From: Pholiota molesta
Lineage: Eukaryota; Basidiomycota; Agaricomycetes; Agaricales; Strophariaceae
Assembly: GCA_014925825.1 (NCBI GenBank)
Contig: JACGCK010000389.1
Coordinates: 1-29,640 of the forward strand
Direction: 5' to 3'
DNA: 29,640 nucleotides
This document shows positions 1 to 10,084 of this stretch, piece by piece. The notes under the pieces are model-generated. The model saw only the letters and a list, made by a program, of their open reading frames with translations. It was not told the DNA's origin and ran no database searches. The position numbers and the translations under genes were made by a program. Positions within the stretch are counted from its first letter, which is position 1. Each line of letters opens with the position of its first letter.

Positions 1-3000
1 TTCATCGAAAGGTTTCGATACTTATCTACCTCTTCTAGAAGTGGAGCGGCTCTGAATTTCACAAGACGTCTCTCAAAACCATCGGGCTCACAGTGCAGCT
101 CAACCATTCCAGTATGTTCTGCGAAAGCCCTGTCCCATGCCACGCCAATATGCTCGTTCTCCATACAAATGGTATACATTCCATTGCGCTTCAATACTGC
201 GGATGCCAGCGCGCCATTCCCCACCACCTTCAACTACTTCGCCGACACCTCTATCCCGCCTCGCAGATATCCGTGAAGACTTGCGCAACTTTCGAACTTC
301 TGCGCCACCTTCACAAATTGTCACTATCAACAAAGGCGTCAACCTATGACTTTTATCGATGCCTAGAAAAGTCGACGAACAGTACTGGAATCGACCCCCA
401 AAGTCTCGATACCGAGCGCTATTCCGAATGATAATGCAGTGGCGACACCTTCAGATGTTGAAGTGGGCTGGCATACAGCATGAGACGAACGGCGTTGCTG
501 GCATCCAGCCTGGCCAGCTAGCAGTCAGATGTCCGTCTTGCCCGCATCCAGGTATCAACCTCTTGAGCGGATGGGAGAACGCTCCTGATGAAATGAAGTA
601 GGTGAGTTCGGTATATTGTCTTTGCTTCGTCAGCTAATCAAATTAAGATTTCTTTATATGATGCTTATTTGCATGGATGCGAACTTTCGCCTCAAGAACC
701 AGCTGGTGTCGAACTACTCGCAAGATCCAGGATTGGGAATAGGCTGGGCTTATATGGTGCCACGTAAGCCTTATGAAGCATACGTCCTGAGCAAAGCTAG
801 CGAGGAAGATGTACGACTTCTCTTCAGATTGTTTGAAATATCCTCTCATTTTCTCCGTCTTACAGATTAGTACTTGTGTTGGCTTCCAGGCGCTTTCAAA
901 ATCGAATACGAAGTCCTCAGTTGGACTGAGGTATACCGGCACCAACATCACAGTTTGTGGGCGGTCTGAAATGGTCCTCCCTCTGGGCGTTGGAAATTTG
1001 CAAAAGGGAGAAAGGTATGTTATAGCATTTTATAAATCGATTCAGGAATGCTGAGTATGGTTTAGATACCCCAACATGGACTACATCTTCGGCTCTACGC
1101 TTCAGTTTGTCGCGATCCATCTCGTCCTCATTAGCTACGACATTATGTGTCAGTGGTTTATAAATCTCTCCAAAAGGATCAACGAGGATTGGCCGGAGCA
1201 CATCAAACCTCGACATAACGTCACGTTCATACCAGCTATCCCCAAGCTTCATGAGCCGATGCATAAGGCAGTTGGCCATGAGGTTTTTCGCTCAACTTTA
1301 TCAAAGGTTCCGGTCATTCGGATTGCGAATGCGTCGAACGTGTGTGGGCGTCTCATAATGCGCTGGCAAACTCCACAAAAACACAAGGCCAGGATCACGA
1401 CAGGATGTCCTAGACGACCACTTTGGCTTTTGGAACTGGGAGAAGTACACGGCAATGGGGTCTACGCTCTTGCGAAGGTACAAGGCTGCCGTCCGCGAGC
1501 GTAATTTGCAAGTGGAGGGGTTTCGAGGACTAACTGAGTCCTTGGATAAGGATCTCGTCACAAGCTGGGAGAAAATCTGCACAGAGTGGGATGAGGATAA
1601 ATTTCCGAAGACGAAAAAGAATCCGTACCAGTTGGACACAGCAGGTACGCCAATAGTTCTACGTCAATGTATCGTCTAGACTCAAAGATGACGATAGATG
1701 TATCTGAAGTCCAAGTCAGGAAGGACCTCGCTGAAGAGGAGGCAAAATTTTTGGAGAGCGGTGGCACCTTCTTACACGCTACTATGGCGTCGGCGTTCAT
1801 TTACATGGGTTTGGATTTGGAAGAGACCCAGTAGGTTCTGTTCCTATGTTCACGTTTCAAAAGCTCAACTGATTTGTTATAGGCGCCGTATTCGTCGCCT
1901 GGCGAAGTCTACAGCTGTAAATCCAACCCTGCGAAGGGGCGGTGATCTGACCGAGCAGCGAAACGCTCTCATTTCCCGAATTCGCGCTTGGGAGCAGCTG
2001 CTTCCGATATACGTGCCCGGCCTCCTTCAGTATCACTCCGACTACCCTCCCTCGGAAAGAAGGTCCAGCAATCCCGAGGATGCCGCCATTTGGCTTCCAT
2101 CCCGGTTGCCTGAGCCCCATCGGTCAAGAATCTGCGTCACCGGCTTGCCAGCAATTGAGGAAAGAATTCGCGATGCGCAGCTGCCGGACTCGCTAGAAAA
2201 TGTCAAAAGAATTCTCAAAATCAAGAGCCGAATGATCGCTTTCAAGAATAAGAACATTCGCGGACAAAGAGACGGGACACGATCACGGGCAGTCATTGAC
2301 CGCGTGCATGATAGGGCAAGGTATTCCGCTGAGAAGTACAGAGAAGCTCGAACTGCCAAATATGCTCTGACAGGTCCTGGAGAGTGGGAGACGAAGTATC
2401 GTGTTCTCGAAGACGGTGACGTTCGAGGATATCAGGACCCAAATCGTCTTCGCCAACGTGTTGGACGTCGGGGTGTGTTGGAGGATGACCAATTAGAAGG
2501 GCCTACGGGAGTTCTCTTGGAAGATAGTGAGGAATTCACCCTCTTCGACGAAACTCGACGCCGCCGCGATGGGACTGGAGAAACGCGCCGGACTCTGTCT
2601 TGGATTTGGCTGACCACACCGTCCTCCGCGTCAGACGATGACAAGAATGACGTCCTGCGTTCAGAATGGGCTAGGAGCCGGGCAAGGGCCACTCGAGGGC
2701 GCGAGGAAGTCATGATCCTCAAGGAGGAAATGCGGCGAGTCCTGGCGTATCTCGAATGGAAGGCTACGTGGTGGAGAGCTCGAGAACACGGCAGGGATGG
2801 CATCACAAAGGATTTGATGGAAGGTCTTGCATCTTACTCTCGGTCTCAAGCACGCCTGCAGGAAAGCCTCGCAGCTCACTTCCGACGGCTGTGGGCGTCG
2901 CCGCTGCAAGAAGATATTCCCCCCGCCGACTTAGAGGGCAATAGCGCAGATTCAAATGTAATCATTGACGAGGACGAGGACGATTATGACGAAGGCGATG

Positions 3001-3020
3001 CAGATTTTCATGCGGGTTAC

Positions 3021-3028
3021 GACGACGG
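3021..3028. repeat. Target-site duplication of hAT-like element, left copy
   Basis: GACGACGG immediately before the element; identical to 3972-3979 and present once in the uninterrupted right KDZ copy. Confidence 0.93.
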
Positions 3029-3971
3029 TAGTGCTTGGAAGTCCGGTCTCAGGACCGTAAAAAGACCGAGACTGGACCGGACCTGAACCGGAAAAGGCCG
3101 GAATATTGATGGACCGGAAAAGACCGAGACCGCGGTCCGGTCCACGGTCCAACAGGATTTGAAAAATAGATGGACCGATCAAAGACCGGTTTGGACCGGT
3201 CTCAACTGGTCTTTAGCTTTGAAATTTTGTAGACTTATAAAACGTCAAAAGTCCTTTCGAATGATGTATGAATCGTATTTTTAGCTCGAGAATTGGAAAA
3301 GTTATTAATACTTCTGTTTAACTAATTACTTTGAGCGCTTAAAAACGCTTTTACCCACAGTTCAACCGTTAAGTGCGCGTACCTTTCGCAAACTTGCACA
3401 TAAATAGAAGACATATAGATCTATAAGATGCAATTTGACCCTTAATATTTAAAAAATATTTGATTGAGCTATAGTAATATTTATGTTTTCTACTCTTTTT
3501 GACTACTTCAAAGACGCTTTTGCCTATGCTTCATTCAATATAAACATCACCCTTTCGTAAACTAGGGTACAGTTAGATATTAAAATTACCTCTCTAACAA
3601 GCATACAGCCATAATATTTGGTTGAGAATTGACCGAGATATCACAAAATGCGCTCAACCACTGCATTTGCTAGTATTTTAGTTGTTTCTCAGTCATTTCT
3701 CCACCGATTTTCATATTCTTTGAGATACTACATACTAGATACAGTATACTACCCAGTTACTACCAGTCTGGACCGGTCTCTAACCGGTTGAGACCGGTTT
3801 GGACCGTAACCGGTCTGAACCGGTCTTTGGACTGCTCAAGACCGCAGTGGACCGGTCTTATGCGGTCCGGTCCGGTTTTTTGAGCATTTTAAAAATAGAT
3901 GGACCGGTCTCGGTCTCGGTCCAAGCCCTTGGAGGGTAAAAGACCGGACCGGACCGGACTTTCAAGCACTA
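3029..3971. mobile_element. Non-autonomous hAT-like element (943 bp) inside the KDZ gene
   Basis: The ends are inverted repeats: TAGTGCTTGGAAGTCCGG at 3029 and, read on the other strand from 3971, TAGTGCTTGAAAGTCCGG (one mismatch). It is flanked by a perfect 8-bp direct repeat GACGACGG (3021-3028 and 3972-3979). The opposite KDZ copy has this 8-mer once with no insert, which proves the insertion and its edges. An 8-bp duplication with TAGTG-type ends is characteristic of the hAT superfamily. The outer 150-200 bp at each end are packed with GGACCGG/ACCGGTC motifs in both orientations, as expected for subterminal transposase-binding repeats. The middle is AT-rich and has no convincing coding region, so it must have been moved in trans. 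Confidence 0.9.
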
Positions 3972-3979
3972 GACGACGG
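3972..3979. repeat. Target-site duplication of hAT-like element, right copy
   Basis: GACGACGG immediately after the element. The KDZ reading frame resumes from here to the original stop at 4017-4019. Confidence 0.93.
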
Positions 3980-4019
3980 CGAGACGGCTTTGATTGAGAC
4001 GCCCGTAATGGCGCCGTAG

Positions 4020-4765
4020 AAGGGCCGAACGCACAGCGGGAGCATAGGTAGATGGATTCTAAATATAGCGTGCTGCCCCGAACATCCGAACATCGTCATC
4101 CATAAGTATTAAGGCGCATCCAGCCCTTACAGTGGCCTAGGATGCCTGAAATTTCGCCCAAGCATAGAATACGTATCGTACAATGATTATCCAGTGAGTT
4201 AGCATCATAGAGGAGGAAGCCATGCCGCGGGGGGGGCATATAGAGTGTTTTGGTCCCATTCCCCCGCGGGCGCCCGGAGTCCCCGGGACGGAAAGCCAAA
4301 GATAAGCGATCAATTCCATTAACCGGGGAAGCGATCAATGATCATGATAAGATTTTGATCATGATCGCTATCAATATGACGACGCCCTTCTAAATAAAGC
4401 TACAGTGCTAAATATAATCAAAGGTCATCCATAAGCACCCCGCCGCATCCACCCATTGCCCGCCCTCTATGGGCGCGGAAACACCCAATATAGGTCGAGA
4501 ATAATCCCCTCAATATTTCCCCGCCCTCTCCGCGGCCAAAATGGCCGCCCACGACGAGCGGGGGCCAATTTACTGCTTTGGAGGCTGTTCTGTGCATTGT
4601 TTACATATGTTTACTGATCCCGCCCCCAGCAACAAGCACCAACCCACCCCCGGCACACATAATGCCGGCCCCTCTAGGAGACCTTGGGCAAGCATCCGCT
4701 ATACATGTATGACCCATGTTGGGCAGTTAGCCTCATGTCATATATCAGGCTGGCTACTACTAGTG
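4020..4765 (+). other. 3' non-coding arm of left KDZ element
   Basis: About 750 bp between the transposase stop and the inner end of the element, matched in inverse by 16105-16842. No coding region is supported. Visible features are a short palindromic cluster of GATCATGATC/GCGATCA motifs at about 4315-4370, and two related blocks beginning GTCATCCATAAG and running to GCATCCA (about 4095 and 4424). The final 60 bp match the right copy except for small differences in a CA-rich stretch near 4640-4670. The last bases read CTACTACTAGTG, that is CACTAGTAGTAG from outside. Confidence 0.75.
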
Positions 4766-5174
4766 GGCAGGCGTCGCGGGACGACATGGCGGGCGGTGGA
4801 CGGCCGTTGTCGTCGTGTGCGGGCGCCACGGCACGACGTTGCGGGCGGGTGACGTGGCACGCCCGTCGGACGGGCTGGCCACGGCGCGTCGTCGTCGTGC
4901 ATGGAGGCTGTGGGGAGGGGTCGGGGTCAGCGGCGAGCAATGGCGAACTGCATAGCGGACGTACCTTGTGGGTCTCCCGCGCCCGGGTCTCCCCTTGCTC
5001 GCTCCCCTTCCTTCGTCGTTCCAGGCGTGTCGTCCATACGTGGTCGTGCGGACTCCGCGCGGCGCCGTCGTGTCGTCTGGGGAGCGCGAGTCGGCATGGG
5101 CAGCGCGGTGAGTTGACGTGGGCGGGGTGAATTGACGAGGAGATAAGCACCTTTGGCAGCACTTGAGAACACCT

Positions 5175-5210
5175 TTAGGTGGGGTTATTTACGTCCAGGA
5201 ACCCACCTAA
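5175..5210. repeat. Small inverted repeat (hairpin)
   Basis: The arms TTAGGTGGGGTT and AACCCACCTAA pair over 11 bp with one extra G, around a loop of about 13 bases. No poly-T tract or nearby gene end gives it a clear role. Confidence 0.5.
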
Positions 5211-5353
5211 GAGGTATAATCGCCTCAGTAACCCTACACCCAAGTCCATAAATAGATATTAAACCTTCTTAGCATCCATCCCCTGAGGATCGCGTATCTG
5301 ACCAACCATCTCTGCGAGATGGTTGCTTGACTCCCTCTGCCATGTCCCTCTCC

Positions 5354-5543
5354 ACTCCCTCTGCAACGTCCATCTCGAATTCAATGGAATGTTGTCGTAT
5401 GCTCAGTGTGCATATCTCACTGGCAGGACGTCCATAAAAATTTTTCAAGGACACTATATCTGATTCACCAACTCTTGAATCCCTCCGCAACATTCGTCAT
5501 CTCCGATTCACCAGAATATTGTAACGTGCAGTGTACATATTTT
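5354..5543. repeat. Diverged direct repeat, about 130-bp period
   Basis: A stretch starting CCCTCTGCAACGTCCATCTC (about 5354) and ending CAGTGTGCATAT recurs in degenerate form from about 5483 (CCCTCCGCAAC to CAGTGTACATAT). Order and spacing of the shared blocks are kept, with scattered substitutions and small gaps. It is non-coding. Confidence 0.5.
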
Positions 5544-5824
5544 TCAGAGTTTCAATAGATTGTGATAACAAGAATTATATTTGAATGCTGCTCTAGAGCA
5601 GACGAGTAACATTACAGGACGGTATAAGATAGATGATACAAGATAAAGTGAGATACAAGATACGCTGCGTGGGTGCAAATACAAGATTCAAGATTGGCCA
5701 TCTGCCTCTGATGAACGCGGAGGCGCTGCGGGATCAGGAGAGCACAGGAGCATAGGACGACATGGTGATGGATGCAGAGACAAAGGCAAGGGTGAATCCA
5801 CGAATCCACGGGACGGCCGTTCTT

Positions 5825-8800
5825 CTATGCAGTGGGCTGACCATCGCCATGCCCACGCGGCGCATCATTTTGAGGATGGCGAGTTGGGTGTGCATTGGGG
5901 GGTAGATATTGGCCATAATGATTCGCGTAAACGGGAGGGCCTTGCTGCCAGTAGCCAGGATGGTGCCCAGGGCCAATCATTGGCGGATTGGATGTTGAGG
6001 GCGGTATCGCCTCGTTACTGGGGCCAGGTGGATACCAGCCTTGCCCAGGAGCCATGTTCCAGCTGGGGGAGCGTGCTCAGCAGGCGCATAATGCCCGCCG
6101 TATGATTCAGGGAACGGGGTGGGGTAGTGTGCAGGATAATACCCCTCTTGTCTCGTCGCCTGCAGCCGGGAAACATGGAGAGGATCTTCATTCTGCTGAT
6201 GAGTGGGCGCATAAATGGTAGCAGCCTGCGGCGGATGATTAGGCGCATGAACGGCGGCAGCCTGTGGTGGATGAGTGGGTGGATGAGCGGCAGCAGCCTG
6301 TGGCGGATGAGTGGGCGCATGAGCGGCAGCAGCCTGTGGCTGATGAGTGGGTGCATGAACGGTAGCAGCCGGTGGCGGAGCACTCGGAACGTTAGCAGCT
6401 GGGGGAAGATTGGGGTGTGTAGCAACCCCAGATGCTGTCGAATCTGGCATGTGCCTCTGGGCCATAGGACGAACGCTGCCAAAGAGTGCCTCGGCCACTT
6501 TGTCGGTTAAACTAGGTCCTCCAGCATGCGTTTCCCTTGTCGATGGCACTGTGGACTTTGTGGAAACGGCAGAAGTGGTGGATTTGATGGTGGATGCAGT
6601 GGGGGCTATGTTCTCGACCTTGCGCTTCTTGCTGGAGTTCGACGATTTTTTGGCTGAATCAGCATCGACATCGATGATTGGTGCTACTAAATGGAAGGTA
6701 AGATGGCAATCCTCGTGCATATAACAGGATCCATACCTTTAGAGCCATTGTCCTCCTCTTCGTCCTCTTCAGCAGAGGAGTGCCGGTGCTTTAGACCAGA
6801 GCGCTTTTTAGATGCTAACAGCCATCAGCTGAAGCGGTAGTACGAATTTCTGTTAATGACATACCTGGAGTTTTCTTGGCTTTCCTGGCAGGTTTCTTGC
6901 TTCTAAGATGGTGAGGAGAGCGCGCGAGCGGCATGTCGTCGTCGTCTGCGCCAGAGTAGTGAGCAGATCCATCTTCTGAGCAGTAAGCTGGATCATCTGA
7001 ATCATCCGGTGGTACAAATTTAACGCGGGTTTTGCCTTTTGACGCAGCGTTCTTCTTTGAAGGCTTGGGAGCATCGCTCACACCCTCGCTGTCAGAAATG
7101 GTGTCGACAAGGTCCTTGTGTTCATCTGATTCGACGTCCGAATCAGGCACCCTGGAGGGCAAAGGTGGTGCCGTCTTCTTCGACGTACGCGCAGGGGCTT
7201 TTTGAATAGTTGCCGAGTCGTTCGGCATTGTTATGGCTTTGAGGCGTGGCGGGCCCTCGCGATCTTCATTGCGTTTGTCGTCAAGAAACTTGCGTCAGCC
7301 GCGCGCATGAGGAGAGGAGGGATCGGGTGGAACACCAATGATGACAGGTTGGTCTCCAGGAACGGCTGGCAGGAGTCAGTTCTGGAATCGCACCCATCGA
7401 TAATAATGATACATACTTGTTTTATATTTCTTTTCCAGGCGGAGAGGATAGATAGGGTGGTTGAACGCAGCAAAAAGGAGGGCGCGAGCTGGTTGCTTCA
7501 AGACAGAGATTCCCTTTGAGGTAGTTTTACCTGCCTGGTTTTCGTCACACGGAAACGGGACGTCTTCAGGCCAGTTGAAAAGCACACAGCCCGCATCTGC
7601 GATGGCATGCGGAAGCACTTTCCAAAGGAGCGAAGCTCCTTTGGTGACCGTGATCTTATGGCGTGCTACATCGCGTTGTGAGATGGATGATTTGCTGCAG
7701 TTGCAAAAAAAAAACTTACCAGCCAGTGCGATGAACTTCTCCCGTAGGTCATGGATTGTTGCTGCCGGCAGCTCTCCAACCGCCGTGACTGGGGTCTGTT
7801 CCTTCTTTACCGCTGCTGCAGCAGAAACATCGTCGTTGTCCAATGTTGCCCTCTTCGATAGGCGATCGCTACATTGTTCAAATCAGTACAAGGGTGAAAT
7901 GTGGGCGCCGGGCGTTGATACTGACTAAACATGAGCTCTCAGATGGCCAAGTGCTGTACTGTCACTGGAGTGATAGCGCTCGGAAAAGTACTATATGAAT
8001 CAATGAGCAAGGAAGGGAGGAAGAGGGAGCTAAGATCGCACATCAATGGTTGCATCACTTCCCATCATATGGGCAATGTTCTGGTCTTGATTTATGACGC
8101 CGCCTACAGTAATGCATAGGGTCTCAAACCCATGGAAGTTTGCACCATGCCGAACCTACGGAGTGCAAAATGATGTGAGATGCTAGTAGCGGCATAGAGG
8201 ATTGAGCGCCCACCAAAGCTTCAACCTTGTCTCTGTATTTCTTGAACTCGCGAACGCGCTCTGACACGGACATATCCCCTTTGTCCGTCATAAGGCGAAA
8301 GCGATGCCACGAGCGTAGAATATCGTCGTAGGTGTCGGGTTTGGCCTGCTTGAAACATTCGTAGCAGGCAGAGATGGTGGCTTTATGGGGAATAGCACCA
8401 GCTAAAATACAGTAAGCAATGGGCCTTATGCCGAAAAATTAAATCACTTACGCTGAGGGTGGACGGCTGGATCGAGGCGGGCTAGCTCTTCTTCACGCCG
8501 CTCTTCAAAAAAACCCTGGTATATATTCCAGGAGCTGGACACACGTGTCTTCGTAGCATCCCAGCGCTCAACAATTTGGGCAGTATTGAGGCCCGTTTCA
8601 GCGCTGATGCGTTTGACACAGGCGTCAAGGTCCTCAAAGCCATTTTGCAGAGCTTGGCGGGCGACATTTGTCATCCGGCCAATGGTGGGCGATTCCTCCA
8701 CCTTGGAATCCATGCTAAGCCCTTCCTCATTGTGCTCGTTGTCACGGCTGCGATGGTCCGAATCCCGATTTTGAGCAACTGAGGGGGTTGTTGGCTGTGT

Positions 8801-10084
8801 GGAGACTTGAGGCATAGGCGTAGGAGATTTGATGGGTGACTTGATAGTCTCTGCATTTGCCTCGACGGGGTCTGTAGTAGGTGGCCTGGAAGTCGAACGA
8901 GGGGTGTCGGCTGACAGGGTTGGGCTGCGAGGGATTGAGCCACGAGGAGGGTTCGAGCCGCGAGGAGGGTTCGAGCCGCGAGGAGGGTTCGAGCCGCGAG
9001 GAGGGTTCGAGCCGTGAGGAGGGTTCGAGCCGCGAGGAGGGTTCGAGCCGCGAGGAGGGTTCGAGCCATGAGGAGGGATTGAGCTGCGAGGAGGGATTGC
9101 TTGCTGAGTGTCCAATGGAGCATAGTGGGATGAGAAGAAGTTGGTCGATGGATCCGCCCCCTCCGTTGGCAGCTCCATCTGGGGGCGGGAATGGCTTTGG
9201 TCATGGAGCAACGGGTGAGGATTGTACTGCAATGGCTGCATGTTTGCATATGCCGATTCTGGAGGGTGGAAATAGGGGGGGGGCATACTGTGGGGATGTG
9301 GCGGGCCAGATCCAGGAAACATGGCATATTGTTGAGGCATTGCAGAGGGCGGCAGCCGGGGATACTGGTGGTAAGGCCCCGGATGCTCGGGATAGCCATA
9401 TGCCCCTGGCTGAGGCGGCTGCGGAGGGATGGGAGGGCCGATGGATTGAGAGCGTCGGGCTGGATTCGAAGTTATCAGTTGAATGAAGGATCAAAGAGAA
9501 CACCGAATACTCCTACCGTCGTCTGTAGCTACGCCTGGGTGGATGCCAATGCTGTTGGGATATCCATATCCTCCTACTAGTTGAGCAGCTTGCTGGGCAG
9601 TAGGGCCAGTGGATTCAGAGCGCCGGGCTGGATTGCCAGGGGTGAGTTAACTAAATATCACCAATATATCGATGAAACCCATACCATGACGGTCAGCATC
9701 TGCTTTCCCTGCACCGGCAGAGAAGGCAGTGTCTGCTGGTGGAATGCCAGAAGAAGAATCCTGACGGAAGGAATGTCGATTGTTGGGTTTGTACCCAGCA
9801 TCCAATGCACACGCCGTCACTCTGACAGATGAGCGGAGACGCGAAGGCGTCAGGTGGGGGCTCGCAGAAGGGCCGCGCTTTCGTTTCTTTCGCGTTGGTG
9901 AGTTGGACGGTGGTGCTTTCAATGGCTGTTGAATTGGATAGGTTTCTTCGATTTTCGCCATAACGGCCTCCTCCTCCTGTGTCAGAGGGGTGTCATCATT
10001 TTCCATGTCGTATCTGTCAGGTGGTGTCCTTGAACGCTCAGGCGTAGGACTTCGCATCTTTTCAGATATGTCAGTCAAGACCAT
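5825..10084 (-). CDS. Large Pro-rich Agaricomycete protein with NWPEDVPFP domain, 11 exons
   Basis: Function unknown. I recognise the family only as an Agaricomycete-type lineage-specific protein. Exons: 10084-9685, 9627-9517, 9459-8452, 8401-8214, 8155-8042, 7990-7931, 7852-7720, 7665-7417, 7365-6865, 6814-6737, 6686-5825. Every junction is GT-AG and all codon phases agree; introns are 50-78 bp. Order of parts: a Ser/Pro and KKRKR-basic N-terminus; Pro/Tyr-rich stretches; about eight GSNPPR repeats (8940-9090); a helical block with SSWNIYQGFFEERREEELARL, then YECFKQAKPDTYDDIL; GHLRAHV; the NWPEDVPFP block (about 7570) with KGIS; PVIIGVPP; an acidic/basic tail with KKRKVE; 12-residue HAPTHPPQAAAA repeats; and a Pro/Gly end. 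An in-frame TGA at 7297-7295 and a one-base shift near 6055 break it. With one base added the exons sum to 1,234 codons plus stop, the TGA counted as a codon. It could also be split into two genes, but the phase continuity argues against that. Confidence 0.72.
6198..6378 (-). repeat. 36-bp coding tandem repeat, about five units
   Basis: It encodes imperfect 12-residue units of the type HAPTHPPQAAAA near the C-terminus of the large Pro-rich gene. The period is an exact multiple of three, so unit gain or loss keeps frame. Confidence 0.85.
8940..9090 (-). repeat. 18-bp coding tandem repeat, about eight units
   Basis: The unit reads GAGGAGGGTTCGAGCCGC on the plus strand and encodes GSNPPR on the minus strand; a few units carry H for R or I for N. 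It lies in the N-terminal disordered part of the large Pro-rich protein. Each unit contains GGTTCGAGCC, which mimics a tRNA B box but has no tRNA fold around it. Confidence 0.9.
9459..9684 (-). repeat. Intron-exon tandem duplication, 168-bp period
   Basis: Two successive introns, 9628-9684 and 9460-9516, are both 57 bp and both end AATCCAG. The exon starts that follow read CCCGGCGCTCTGAATCC and CCCGACGCTCTCAATCC and encode ARRSESTGP and ARRSQSIGP. Both introns sit in phase 1. Later in each exon a GYGYP or AYGYP motif recurs. This indicates an internal duplication that included a 3' splice site. Confidence 0.7.

Larger units (their letters stand above)
1..4019 (+). pseudogene. KDZ transposase with CxC2 cysteine cluster, left copy, interrupted
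   Basis: Family: KDZ transposase, a DDE/RNase H-fold enzyme that moves its own element. Bases 1-38 are the end of an intron and coding resumes at 39 with KWSGSEF. Visible blocks are MLVLHTNGIH and LLRRHLYPASQ (CxC2 region), KSRYRALFRMIMQWRH, CMDANFRLKNQ, GLRYTG, LISYDIMCQW (about 1130-1155, the family core motif) and, from 1883 to 3028, a long C-terminal helical region ending in an acidic tail. Inferred introns are 598-647, 811-865, 1015-1065, 1645-1679 (short, less sure) and 1831-1882. One-base frame breaks occur near 388 (shared with the right copy), 1285 and 1390. A hAT-like insertion at 3029 replaces the last 12 residues and gives a stop at 3084-3086; the original end survives at 3972-4019. 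I call it a pseudogene for the insertion; the frame breaks may be sequence error. Confidence 0.88.
1..4765 (+). mobile_element. KDZ DNA transposon, left copy (5' end outside window)
   Basis: This is a class II transposon of the KDZ superfamily. It holds most of a transposase gene (to 4019) and about 750 bp of 3' non-coding DNA. It matches the reverse complement of 16105 to about 19901 almost base for base, with differences mainly of one base, apart from a 943-bp insertion at 3029-3971. The match stops abruptly after CTACTACTAGTG at 4765, so that position is the shared inner end. The 5' part (first exons, cysteine cluster, 5' terminus) lies before base 1. The other terminal repeat is not visible, so the end is inferred from the edge of similarity. 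Confidence 0.9.
4766..5824. other. No gene seen; GC-rich segment then AT-rich repeat-bearing spacer
   Basis: Bases 4766 to about 5130 are strongly GC-rich, with many CGTCGT/GGCGG runs. Open frames exist there on both strands, but they overlap each other, are low in complexity and resemble nothing known, so I do not call them. From about 5160 composition drops to AT-rich. The rest holds a small inverted repeat (5175-5210) and a diverged direct repeat (5354-5543), and then serves as the downstream flank of the minus-strand gene that ends at 5825. Confidence 0.6.

Noticed and set aside
4541..5172. Overlapping open frames on both strands in the GC-rich tract
   Set aside because: High GC removes stop codons by chance. 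The frames overlap each other on both strands, have low complexity and show no splice structure or family motif; part of the range is transposon arm.
7376..7843. A separate gene starting at 7843 on the minus strand
   Set aside because: Splicing from 7931 to 7852 continues the upstream frame in phase, and the order of blocks matches one long protein, so this methionine is probably internal.
8940..9090. Repeated GGTTCGAGCC, which resembles the tRNA B box, suggesting tRNA genes
   Set aside because: The motif recurs every 18 bp inside a coding repeat (GSNPPR), and no acceptor stem, D arm or anticodon arm can be formed around it.
8940..9090. Regular short repeats as a possible CRISPR array
   Set aside because: Units are directly adjacent without unique spacers, are frame-neutral within a coding exon, and the DNA is eukaryotic.
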